A stretch of 56,138 nucleotides of DNA from CAZJYI01 sp964550025 (lineage in GTDB: Bacteria; Verrucomicrobiota; Kiritimatiellia; UBA8416; CAYOBW01), in assembly GCA_964550025.1 (NCBI GenBank), contig CAZJYI010000069.1:1-56138 (forward strand). The letters are read 5' to 3'. Position 1 is the stretch's first letter; each line of letters starts with the position of its first letter. The notes under the pieces are model-generated. The model saw nothing but the letters and a program-made list of their open reading frames with translations. It ran no database searches and had not been told where the DNA came from. A program made the position numbers and the translations under genes. Shown piece after piece: positions 35,031-43,724 of this stretch.

Positions 35031-35552
35031 ATGAACCGTCCCATCTTCTCCATCGCTCTGCTGACGCTCTTCGGAGTGCTCTTTGTGGCAACGCCCGGCA
35101 TGGCCGAAAGCGAGCACGGCATCGGCATCGGCGTGCACTACCTGAAGACCCTCGACGATATCGCCGGTGAGATCGACGAAGACGGCATCTCGTACGTTGT
35201 GAGCTACCGTCTCAAGCCGGCGGAGTACTTTGCCCTGCAGGCCGAGCTCGAGATCTTTCCCGACGAGTTTCTCGGAATGACGGAATCCATGCTTGCGCCA
35301 CAGGGTTTCATCATGCTCGGCAAGACCGTGTACGTCGGCGCGGGCGTCGGCGTGATGTACTACGACGGCGAGTTCGCCAACAGTGCCTTCGGAATCCTGC
35401 GCGCCGGGCTGGACCTCGAGCTGGTGCCGCACTTTTCCGTCAACATCCACGCCAACTACCTGTTCACGGAGTGGAACGACCTGCAGGACGTGGACGAGGA
35501 CATCGACACGGACACCGTCACGCTCGGCGCCGCGGCGCGCATCACGTTCTGA
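35031..35552 (+). CDS. Small outer-membrane beta-barrel protein
   Basis: A 173-residue protein with a signal peptide (FSIALLTLFGVLFVATPGMA) followed by GIGIGVHYLKTL. It has alternating short strands such as YFALQAELEIF, TVYVGAGVGVMYYDG and FGILRAGLDLELV, and ends in Phe (AAARITF), the usual C-terminal outer-membrane signal. It resembles OmpW/porin-family 8-strand barrels. Shine-Dalgarno AAAGGA precedes the ATG. It lies 34 bp after the 990-residue protein gene on the same strand, so it is probably the last gene of the GTPase/GAP1 operon. Confidence 0.75.
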   Translation: MNRPIFSIALLTLFGVLFVATPGMAESEHGIGIGVHYLKTLDDIAGEIDEDGISYVVSYRLKPAEYFALQAELEIFPDEFLGMTESMLAPQGFIMLGKTVYVGAGVGVMYYDGEFANSAFGILRAGLDLELVPHFSVNIHANYLFTEWNDLQDVDEDIDTDTVTLGAAARITF

Positions 35553-35565
35553 CGGTACTGCGCCC

Positions 35566-36327
35566 CTACTCCAGTCCCGCGGCCTCGCGCACCTGGGCGC
35601 GCTGCAGCTCGCGCACGGTGCGCTGTACCCGGCGCAAGGCGAACAGCAGTACGGCCAGGCAGGCAGCGTGGCCGCCGGCCACGACAAGCGGGCCGCGAAA
35701 CGGGCCTTCGGCGCACCATCCGGTGAACAGGACGCTGCGCATCAGGAACAGCGGCAGGTCATACAGGCCGTGGAGTAGCACGGCGAGGAACAGCCCTTTC
35801 CATCGCGATGAAGGCGGCGCCAGCCCGAGGCGGGCCCTGCCAACGTGATAGCCCATAATGGCGCCAAAGCACGCATGGGCGGGAACGGCCGTGAACGCGC
35901 GTAGGACGGCGACATACCACCCGCCGCTCCACACGTACATGATGTTCTCGAGTGCGGCAAAGCCCAACGACGCCGTGGCCCCGTACACGATGCCGTCCAT
36001 CGGTTCGTCAAAGGCCTTCTGCCGGGTACAGTAGCGTTCTATGACCACGAACTTGAGGAGCTCCTCCGGAATCGCCGCGCACAGAAACGCCGCATATGAC
36101 GCCAGGAGGAGAGGGCTCGCGATGTACTGCGTGAGCCAACGCAGAGAGAGACTCAACGGGATCAGGGGAATCACGGTCAGCACGCCGAGCACGAACGTGG
36201 CGACCAGCGTCCCGCGCGGCTCGGGATTCAGGTCCCTTATGTAGAAATACCGCATCAGCAGCAACGCCGGAACCACCGCACCGACGAAGATGAATGGGAT
36301 CCGGATCATCACGCCCGATACAACCAT
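35566..36327 (-). CDS. prsW: PrsW-family intramembrane metalloprotease
   Basis: A 253-residue membrane protein with about eight hydrophobic segments and the PrsW motifs: AAIPEELLKF (catalytic Glu pair), EPMDGIVYGATASLGFAALEN, VPAHACFGAIMGY and LLHGLYDLPL. In Bacillus, PrsW makes the first cut in an anti-sigma factor. No anti-sigma or sigma gene is adjacent here, so the substrate is open. It converges on the beta-barrel gene with a 13-bp gap. A target among the single-span proteins of the neighbouring operon is possible but unsupported. Confidence 0.9.
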   Translation of the reverse strand: MVVSGVMIRIPFIFVGAVVPALLLMRYFYIRDLNPEPRGTLVATFVLGVLTVIPLIPLSLSLRWLTQYIASPLLLASYAAFLCAAIPEELLKFVVIERYCTRQKAFDEPMDGIVYGATASLGFAALENIMYVWSGGWYVAVLRAFTAVPAHACFGAIMGYHVGRARLGLAPPSSRWKGLFLAVLLHGLYDLPLFLMRSVLFTGWCAEGPFRGPLVVAGGHAACLAVLLFALRRVQRTVRELQRAQVREAAGLE

Positions 36328-36375
36328 TCAACGCCTCGATCCGCAAGCACGAAGCACCCGCTGAAACCGTTGCAT

Positions 36376-36510
36376 TGTGCAGGGTCTGTCCCCACACCGG
36401 CCATGCCCGCCGCGCCCGGGGTCTGTCCCCACGCAGGGCGCCTCATCCAGGGCGTGCAGGGTCAGGGCGTGCAGGGTCTGTCCCCGCCGTGTGCAGGGTC
36501 TGTCCCCACA
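36376..36510. repeat. REP-like cluster, GGGTCTGTCCCC x4
   Basis: GGGTCTGTCCCC occurs at 36382-36393, 36419-36430, 36474-36485 and 36496-36507, usually preceded by GTGCA and followed by ACACCGGCC. It fills much of the 391-bp gene-free stretch 36328-36718. The rest of that stretch turns AT-rich (36600-36690, around GGTATCATATATG) and probably holds the promoter of the large surface protein, though no clean -35/-10 pair could be fixed. The motif is familiar from REP elements tied to Y1/RAYT transposases. No such gene is in the window. Confidence 0.75.
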
Positions 36511-36718
36511 CCGGCCGTACCCGCGGGGGTGCGCGGGCCCGGACCCCGGTGGGAACATGGCTGCGATGTGGGAAAGGGAAAACCGCAGAACAACGCTATA
36601 CGCCAAATGCTGAGTTTCTTGTGATTTCCTGTCCACTTTCGCACGAATGGTATCATATATGTTATGTATTAAGGCACCTTCGAAGGCGGTACTGAGGTTT
36701 TGGGTAGGAGAAGCAGCG

Positions 36719-39700
36719 ATGAGACATCTATGGACTGTGATGGTGGTATGGGCGTTGGCCGGAGGCACACTGGGCCAGACGGTTGATCCGGGTGATTACG
36801 CGCATTCCGTGAGGATTCGATTTGACGGGTACGCCGGGTCGACACCGTTGACGAACTTCCCTGCGCTGTTGACGTTCACCGATGGCGAGAACGGGTTCAG
36901 TTACGCCGACATGGAGTCGGACGACTACTCCGACCTGCGCTTCACGACAGCCGACGGCACGTCCTCCATTCCCTACGAAGTGGAGGCGTGGAATGCGACC
37001 GCGCCGGCAGCCACCGAACCCGCGAACATCGCGGGCTGCCTGCTGTGGCTCAAGGCGGACACGGGGGCACAGACCAATGCGGCGGGCGGGGTGACCAACT
37101 GGCTCGACCAGTCCGGCAGCGGCAACCACGCTGCCAGCCAGGCAGCCGCAGCGCATCCCGAATACGTGACCAACGCGGTCAACGGCCGGCCGGTCGTTCG
37201 TTTCAGCGGGGCGGACGACAACTACATCAAGTTCACGCGCTTCACGACCATACGAACGGTGTTCTGGGTCATCAAGGAGGACTCCGATGCCGCGGCTTCC
37301 GCGCGTTTCCTCCTGGGCGACCAGGGCGGGAACACGTTCCAGTTCCATCGCGGCGCCAACAAGATGATCTGGAACGGTTCCCACGCCCCGTTGATGTTCA
37401 ACGGCACAACCGAGCTGAACGGCACGGCGATTGACGGCCGTTCCACGGTCATGCCGACCGCCATGTCGGTGCTGTCGGTCCGCACGGCGGGGAACGCGGC
37501 CGCGAACTCCCTATCGAGAGACCGGGCCATCGACGGCCGCTCGTGGGACGGAGACCTGGCGGAACTGATTGTCTACAACCGGCCGCTCACCACGCTGGAG
37601 ATGGCCAACGTCTATCTCTACCTTGAGGCGAAGTACGCGATCGACATCGATATCGAGGCGCAGGACGCGACCACATCCTACGCGTGGGTTCGGATTCCGG
37701 AGCTCACGGCCGACACGACCATCCATGCGTACTGGGGAAACACGAACGCCGTGACGGCGCCGGCCTACACGACCAACGGCAGCGTATGGTCGCAGGATTT
37801 TGCCGGCGTTTGGCACCTGCACACGACGAATGCCGCCGCCGTGATTCCCGACTCGACGGCAGGCGGCCATGACGGCGCGAACAACGGGACCGTAAACATC
37901 GCCGGTCCAATCGGGTACGCGCGGAACTGGCCTGCGGGCAACTCCATCACGTTGCCCGCGGCATCGCTGGCCGCGGTAGCCGACGAGGTGACCGTTGCCT
38001 TCTGGCAGTCCGCGCACGGCACGGGCAACCGCACCATCTTCGGCGCCAACAAGACCGGCCGGCGCATTCTGCAGTCGCATCTCCCGTGGAGCGGGCAGGT
38101 GTACTTCGACGCAGGGGACGACGGCGCCGCGTACGACAGAATCAACCGGGGCGTTTCCGCCGCCGACACGACGGGCGGCTGGAGTCACTGGACGTACACC
38201 AAGAACATCAACACCGGGACCATGCGCATCCACCGGAACGGGGCGCCGTTCCACAGCGGCACGGGCAAAACGAAGAGTATGGCCGGTGCCGACGTCTTTC
38301 GCCTGGGGTCCAACGCCGGCGGGGGCGAGACGGTCCGCGGGTCTATCGACGAGTTCCGGGTATCGAGCGTGGAACGCTCGGCGGACTGGATTGCCACGTC
38401 CTACGCCAACCAGTTGAATCCGGGCGCGCTCATCAGCGTGCAGCGCGACTTCTTCTGGGACACCAGCGCGGCCGCCGGTCTGCAGGCGGGCAACGGCACG
38501 TGGGGCCTCTCGAACGCGAGCTGGAGTGCCTCGACCGGCGGCAGCGACCCTCTCGGGGTGTGGGAGGACGGCGTCGTGGCCCGTTTCGTTTCTCCCGGGG
38601 TATCGACAGTCTCGCTCGAGACGGTCACGGCGCAGGGCCTGGTCGTCGACGGCGACGGCTACGAACTGACCAGCGGTTCGCTGACAATTGAACGCGGCGG
38701 GATCGTCGCGAACGAGTCCCTTGGCATCGAATCCGCTGTGACCCTGGCCGGCGCGCAGGACTGGGCGGTGGCCTCCGGCAAGACGGTGACGGTATCCGGC
38801 ACGGTCGACAACGGCGGACACGGGCTCACGGTATCGGGTGAGGGCGACACCGCTCTCGCAGGAGTCGTCAGCGGCGCCGGCGGGTTGACCAGGAACGGAA
38901 CGGGCACGCTGCTGATTGACGCCTACGACACCTACACCGGCGGAACGCTGGTGAACGGCGGCATCCTGCAGCTCAACAAGGGAGGTAACACCGGCGCGCT
39001 GCGCGGCCGTCTCACCATCGAGTCCGGCGGGCAAGTTGACCTCACGGCGGTCAACGCGCTGGGATGGGGTGCGAACAGGATCACCACGCTCAACATCAAC
39101 GGCGGTCTGCTCAACAACACCGCCAACGGTGACAACGGCTGGGCCATCACGATCAACCTGGACGGCGGCGAACTGCGCTCCAACGGCGGTGTGGGCAACG
39201 CGGCCGCGCCCCAGTACTTCTCGCTCGGCGGTGGGAGCCTGGTTCGCACTCTTGGCGGCGCGGACACGGCCCTCGTTTCGGGCCGTGTCAACCTGCGCGA
39301 GAACAACCCGGGCAACAGTCTGCCGTTCGACGTGGCCGACGGCGGCGCCGCGACGGGGCTGGTGGTGACAGCGGTGATCACCGAACAGGGCGGCGCCCGC
39401 GCTATCACGAAGCGGGGCGGCGGCGTGATGGCCGTCTCCGCCGCGAACGTGTATTCGGGCGGAACGAGGGTCGAGAACGGCACGCTCCTGGTGAACAACA
39501 CCGCGGGATCCGGTGTCGGCAGCGGGGCCGTGGCGATCGAAGGCGGCACAGTGGGTGGCACCGGGACGGTGGGCGCCCACGTGTCCGTAGGCACGGGGGG
39601 CTTCGTTTCCCCCGGCGCGGGTGTGGGCGCATTGCGCATCGAAGGCGACCTCGACCTGACATCGGCAGGTACGGCCGGGCTGTACGTCGAGATCGATGCC

Positions 39701-42412
39701 ACCAACGCGTACGACGTTTTGACCGTGACGGGGCAGGTCACGCTGGGGGACTGCATGCTGATCGGCGAGATGGGCTTTGCGCCGGGCAGCAACGACACCT
39801 TCTTCATTCTCGTCAACGAGGGGGCGGATGCGATCGCCGGGACATTCGGTGGGGTGGCTCAGGACGGCACAATCGCGCTGGACGCAACGACCTTCAACGT
39901 GAGCTACGAGGGCGATTCGGGATCCGGGGCGCTGACGGGCGGGAATGACGTCGTCCTCTACGGCGGGCGGCAAACCGGCGGTCCCGTCGGCCCCGGCGAC
40001 CCGCCGTACTGGATGGAGATCGACTTTGCTGGCTACACGCGGCCCACGCCGCTGACCAACTTCCCGGCGCTGGTGCTTCTGCGGGAGGACCTGGACGACT
40101 TTTCGTTCGGCGGATTCCTGTCGGCCAACGGCGACGACCTGCGGTTCTTCGACGGCACCAACGCCGGTAAGGCGGAATTGAACTACGAGATCGAGACCTG
40201 GGACACGAACACCGAGTCACTCGTATGGGTGCAGGTTCCCGTGCTGGCCAACGGGACGAGCATCTGGGCCTACTGGGGCGACACCAACATGACGGCGTCC
40301 CCGGTCTACACGACCAACGGCGCCACGTGGGACGAGACCTTCCTCGGGGTGTGGCACTTCGCCGGGTCGGGCGGCGGCTCCAACACAGTGACCGACAGCA
40401 CGACCAACAACCACCACGGCACGGACCTCAACGGTCCGACCTTCGGCGCCGCGGGCCAGGTCGGTCCGGCGGTGGACTTCAGCGCGGGCAGCGACCACAT
40501 CGAGCTCCCCGACCTGGGGAACGGCGATCGCGTCACGGTGCAATGCTGGTTCAAGCAGGACGCGCAGGGCGGAAACCTGGGGCTCGTTTCCCAGACGCCA
40601 TGGGTGGCCGGCAGCGTACACTTCAAGGTCAACGCCAACGATCTCGGCGCCCATCTGAACGGCGGCGGAACGCCGTCCGACATCGACAGTATCGCCGTCG
40701 GGAATTGGTACCACGCGGCCTACACCTTCAGCGGCGCGGGCCGCATCGACCTCTACCGGGACGGACTGGCGCGCGCCGGCGCGTCCGGGGGCGGGCAATC
40801 GACCGTGTCGCGGGACTACAAGGTGGGGGCCGAGTACAACGGCCGCTACTTCGACGGCATCATCGACGAGGTGCGGGTCGCGCGCGTCGCGCGTTCCGCC
40901 GACTGGCTGTGGGCATGCCACCAGAATCAGCGCGACCCGGTCAGGTTCGCGGGACAACCCGGCCGGGCCTCTTATTGGGACACGAGCCCGGCACCCGGGC
41001 TGCAGGCCGGCAACGGGACCTGGGACAACGGGGTGACGGCCGCCTGGAGCGAGGACGGGACCCTGGGCGACAGTCCGCTGTCGACCTGGACGCCTGCTTC
41101 ACGCGACGCCCATTTCTCGGCAGTGGGCACGTCCCTGGTGACCGTGAACAACGCCACCGCCGAGCGTGTCTCCTTCCACGCAGCCGGCTACACCCTGGCG
41201 GGCGGAACGCTGACGCTCGCCAACGGCATCGCGGCATCCGAAGCGGCCGCGATCGGTTCCACGGTCAACCTGCCTCGTGACCAGGAATGGACCGTTGCAA
41301 GCAACAGAGCCTTGACCTGCACGGGCGTCATTTCCGGAAGCGGTAGGCTCACGAAGACCGGCGCCGGCACACTCAATCTCAGAGCGCACAACCCGTTCAA
41401 CGGGGGCGTGACGGTTGACGAGGGACGGTTGCTTGTCAACATCGGCAACTGGTACCAGAACCCGGGGCAGGGCAACGGCAAGCTCATCGTCAATGAAGGT
41501 GGACTGGCGGACTTCCGCGGGGCGCACGCCTTCGGATCCAGCGCCGCCGGCCGCGACGCGCACATCAACGGAGGCACGCTCTACTTCCAGAACGAGAACT
41601 ACATCCGGTGGATCGAAATGACCGCCGGTCTGATCCACGGCGGCGGCGAGAACCGCGCGGCCGGCGGGCAGTTCATCGTCTACGCGGCCGACGAGCCGTC
41701 CATCGTTTCCAACCGCACGAGCATGGTCAACGCCAAGACCTTCAACGTTGCCGACGGGGCGGCGGAAGTTGACCTCGTGATGGCGGGACCGATCGTCGGC
41801 GGCGGCGCCGTAACCAAGACCGGGGCCGGCGTCATGACTACGACCGCGGCCAACACGTACGGCAGCGCGACGGCCGTCAACGGCGGGACATTGCTGGTGA
41901 ACGGTTCGCACTCGGGCACGGCCGCCTACACCATCAACGGCGGCACGCTGGGGGGCACGGGCACGGTCGCGGCGGCGGTCTCCTTCGGCGCCAACGGCGG
42001 ATCGATCGCCCCCGGGGCTGTGACGGGCACCTTCACGGTCAACAGCAACGTCACCTTCACCACGGCGGGGACAAGCAGCTTCGACGTTCGCGTGGAGGGA
42101 TCGGGCAAGTACAGCCGGCTGGCCGTCAACGGCAGCGTCGTGCTGGACGGCGCCACGCTGAACCTCTCCGTCGCCGACGGCGTCGAAGGCGGCCAGACGC
42201 TGTTCGTGATCGTCAACGACGGCACGGATGCCGTTACCGGGACGTTCGACGGTCTTGGCGAGGGCCAGACGTTTACGGTCGCTGCCGACGGCGGCGGCGA
42301 AGTCCCGTTCACGATTCACTATGGCGGCGACTCGGCCACGGGCAGCACGACCGGCGGCAACGACGTAGTCCTGCTCACCGGGGCGCCGGGAACGCTGCTC
42401 CTTGTGCGGTGA
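36719..42412 (+). CDS. Giant secreted DUF2341 / LamG / autotransporter-strand-repeat protein
   Basis: A 1897-residue exported protein with a short signal peptide (LWTVMVVWALAGGTLG). Two similar halves follow. Each begins with DUF2341 (FDGYAGSTPLTNFPALLTF; FAGYTRPTPLTNFPALVLL), then a LamG/concanavalin-like domain (GTVNIAGP...; VTDSTTNNHHG, VTVQCWFKQ). Autotransporter-associated beta-strand repeats come next (LTKTGAGTLNL, GGTLVNGGILQLN, GTGTVAAAVSFG). The first DUF2341 is interrupted at about 36999-37680 by an extra laminin-G-like domain starting LLWLKADTG. There is no C-terminal autotransporter barrel; it ends GTLLLVR. The frame opens at 36647, but AGGAG before ATG 36719 fixes the start. A cell-surface, glycan-binding role is inferred. 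Confidence 0.85.
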   Translation: MRHLWTVMVVWALAGGTLGQTVDPGDYAHSVRIRFDGYAGSTPLTNFPALLTFTDGENGFSYADMESDDYSDLRFTTADGTSSIPYEVEAWNATAPAATEPANIAGCLLWLKADTGAQTNAAGGVTNWLDQSGSGNHAASQAAAAHPEYVTNAVNGRPVVRFSGADDNYIKFTRFTTIRTVFWVIKEDSDAAASARFLLGDQGGNTFQFHRGANKMIWNGSHAPLMFNGTTELNGTAIDGRSTVMPTAMSVLSVRTAGNAAANSLSRDRAIDGRSWDGDLAELIVYNRPLTTLEMANVYLYLEAKYAIDIDIEAQDATTSYAWVRIPELTADTTIHAYWGNTNAVTAPAYTTNGSVWSQDFAGVWHLHTTNAAAVIPDSTAGGHDGANNGTVNIAGPIGYARNWPAGNSITLPAASLAAVADEVTVAFWQSAHGTGNRTIFGANKTGRRILQSHLPWSGQVYFDAGDDGAAYDRINRGVSAADTTGGWSHWTYTKNINTGTMRIHRNGAPFHSGTGKTKSMAGADVFRLGSNAGGGETVRGSIDEFRVSSVERSADWIATSYANQLNPGALISVQRDFFWDTSAAAGLQAGNGTWGLSNASWSASTGGSDPLGVWEDGVVARFVSPGVSTVSLETVTAQGLVVDGDGYELTSGSLTIERGGIVANESLGIESAVTLAGAQDWAVASGKTVTVSGTVDNGGHGLTVSGEGDTALAGVVSGAGGLTRNGTGTLLIDAYDTYTGGTLVNGGILQLNKGGNTGALRGRLTIESGGQVDLTAVNALGWGANRITTLNINGGLLNNTANGDNGWAITINLDGGELRSNGGVGNAAAPQYFSLGGGSLVRTLGGADTALVSGRVNLRENNPGNSLPFDVADGGAATGLVVTAVITEQGGARAITKRGGGVMAVSAANVYSGGTRVENGTLLVNNTAGSGVGSGAVAIEGGTVGGTGTVGAHVSVGTGGFVSPGAGVGALRIEGDLDLTSAGTAGLYVEIDATNAYDVLTVTGQVTLGDCMLIGEMGFAPGSNDTFFILVNEGADAIAGTFGGVAQDGTIALDATTFNVSYEGDSGSGALTGGNDVVLYGGRQTGGPVGPGDPPYWMEIDFAGYTRPTPLTNFPALVLLREDLDDFSFGGFLSANGDDLRFFDGTNAGKAELNYEIETWDTNTESLVWVQVPVLANGTSIWAYWGDTNMTASPVYTTNGATWDETFLGVWHFAGSGGGSNTVTDSTTNNHHGTDLNGPTFGAAGQVGPAVDFSAGSDHIELPDLGNGDRVTVQCWFKQDAQGGNLGLVSQTPWVAGSVHFKVNANDLGAHLNGGGTPSDIDSIAVGNWYHAAYTFSGAGRIDLYRDGLARAGASGGGQSTVSRDYKVGAEYNGRYFDGIIDEVRVARVARSADWLWACHQNQRDPVRFAGQPGRASYWDTSPAPGLQAGNGTWDNGVTAAWSEDGTLGDSPLSTWTPASRDAHFSAVGTSLVTVNNATAERVSFHAAGYTLAGGTLTLANGIAASEAAAIGSTVNLPRDQEWTVASNRALTCTGVISGSGRLTKTGAGTLNLRAHNPFNGGVTVDEGRLLVNIGNWYQNPGQGNGKLIVNEGGLADFRGAHAFGSSAAGRDAHINGGTLYFQNENYIRWIEMTAGLIHGGGENRAAGGQFIVYAADEPSIVSNRTSMVNAKTFNVADGAAEVDLVMAGPIVGGGAVTKTGAGVMTTTAANTYGSATAVNGGTLLVNGSHSGTAAYTINGGTLGGTGTVAAAVSFGANGGSIAPGAVTGTFTVNSNVTFTTAGTSSFDVRVEGSGKYSRLAVNGSVVLDGATLNLSVADGVEGGQTLFVIVNDGTDAVTGTFDGLGEGQTFTVAADGGGEVPFTIHYGGDSATGSTTGGNDVVLLTGAPGTLLLVR

Positions 42413-42447
42413 GGAACGACGGGAAGACCCGCCCCGCACCCGGGTAG

Positions 42448-42775
42448 CGCGGAAATCTGTTCCGCGACACGGCCATCGGCGACTGGGCGGCGGACAACCG
42501 CCTGATGCGTGGGTACCTGGACGACAGTGCCGACCCGGCACAGCCGTATGCCGCAATCACTGGCGTGCCGTACGGCGTCTATGATATCATTCTCTACGTG
42601 GACAACGACACCGGCGCGGCCGACGCAGAGTATGGCAAGTGCGCCATGTTTCGTGGTCTATCCGAGAGGGACATTCGCACGCGGGGTTATGCCTGAGACC
42701 GGGACCCGAGGTATCGTCAACGCGTTCCAGATTGTGGGCCGGGGCCCGGCGGGGACCCTGTTGATAGTGAGGTGA
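42448..42775 (+). pseudogene. C-terminal remnant of a second surface protein
   Basis: After a stop at 42445 one frame reads NRLMRGYLDD, ITGVPYGVYDIILYVDND, the pattern of a secreted beta-domain common in this bacterial group, and ends at 42696. The neighbouring frame then gives GIVNAFQIVG and the terminal GTLLIVR, ending at 42775. The two pieces belong to one domain split by a frameshift, with no start codon or signal peptide. The ending closely resembles GTLLLVR of the giant protein just upstream, so this is probably the tail of a lost paralogue or of a longer ancestor. Confidence 0.6.
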
Positions 42776-42779
42776 CGTG

Positions 42780-43526
42780 ATGAGCCATGCCGCATATAGC
42801 CCGACGGGGAAGAAACTGCGTAGTGTTCCGGAGAGCCTTCTGAAGAAGGGCAGGCTGAGGACCCGTGTGTTGTCCGATTCGAGAATCCGTACCGCCGACC
42901 TGGTGGGCAGCTTCGGCCCCGGCAGCAGGAACCGCTGCAGAGTCAAGAACACCGATGTGATCCACAAGCTGCCGATCCACGGCCACGAGAGCGTCATCAA
43001 CGCGGGATTCAAGAAGAAGCTGATGGAGATCGATGTCGACGAGACGGACACGATTGTCCGTTTCCATGCGATCATCGACATCTTCTACATGCCGCCGAGC
43101 TACCTCACCGATGCGAAGCCGCCCTTCAAGCTGGGATCGGCAGAGGTGTCCGGGGAGGTACTTGCCGATGAGGGGGGCGGCGACCGGCTCTGGGAGACGA
43201 GCGTGAAGGGGACGTGCCTCTACACGAAAAGGGACATCGAGAAGCTGCCGAAAGCCCTCCTCGAAGCACGGATCGGTCCGGGTGCGTTCATCACTATGGT
43301 CACTCAGACTCTCTTCGGCACCAAGGAAGGACTCAAGATTCTCGGCCTCGAGAGGTACAACGTGCTCGAAGAAACGTCCAAGCCACGCCCGTTCGACCCG
43401 CTCGACAACCAGTTTGCCCCGGAGAGCAACCAGTACTCCCCGCGTTACAACTCGCACGAGTGGTATCAGTACCTGGCGAACCCGTTGGATATCAGGTGGG
43501 CCACGCCGGCGCACTACCGGGATTGA
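42780..43526 (+). CDS. Hypothetical protein, 248 residues
   Basis: A soluble protein without signal peptide or membrane span. The start ATG at 42780 has GAGGTGA upstream; a GTG at 42777 is also in frame. Recognisable texture includes a basic N-terminus (TGKKLRSVPESLLKKGRLRTR), a mixed beta/alpha middle (MEIDVDETDTIVRFHAIIDIF) and an aromatic tail (YNSHEWYQYLANP). I do not recognise the family. It sits between a pseudogene and adhE. The adhE promoter lies downstream of it, so it is transcribed separately. Confidence 0.55.
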   Translation: MSHAAYSPTGKKLRSVPESLLKKGRLRTRVLSDSRIRTADLVGSFGPGSRNRCRVKNTDVIHKLPIHGHESVINAGFKKKLMEIDVDETDTIVRFHAIIDIFYMPPSYLTDAKPPFKLGSAEVSGEVLADEGGGDRLWETSVKGTCLYTKRDIEKLPKALLEARIGPGAFITMVTQTLFGTKEGLKILGLERYNVLEETSKPRPFDPLDNQFAPESNQYSPRYNSHEWYQYLANPLDIRWATPAHYRD

Positions 43527-43657
43527 GAGTCGATCCGGTCGGCTGCCTGGGGGTGGCCGGTCACGGCGGCGCCTTTTTGCGATCCACTAGCCCGTTGGAC
43601 TCGGCGCGCTCCGACGCGTCCCGACGGGCGTTTGTGCCGGGGCCGCATACTGCGGAC

Positions 43658-43686
43658 TTGCCAGTTCCCTTTCCCCGAGCTATATT
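43658..43686 (+). promoter_or_regulatory. Near-consensus promoter of adhE
   Basis: TTGCCA (43658-43663), a 17-bp spacer and TATATT (43681-43686) match sigma70 at 10 of 12 positions. Transcription would begin near 43693, giving a leader of about 32 nt that holds GGAGGGAG before the ATG at 43725. Confidence 0.7.
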
Positions 43687-43724
43687 CGCCAATGCCTGAA
43701 CAGGCAGGGAGGGAGCGCAGAACG

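Noticed and set aside
37511..39973. 820-residue open frame antisense to the giant surface protein
   Set aside because: It is a shadow of the high-GC repeat-rich gene on the plus strand and has no domain, signal peptide or ribosome site.
36719..42412. Classical type V autotransporter
   Set aside because: Strand repeats of the passenger type are present, but the C-terminal translocator barrel is absent and the protein ends GTLLLVR.
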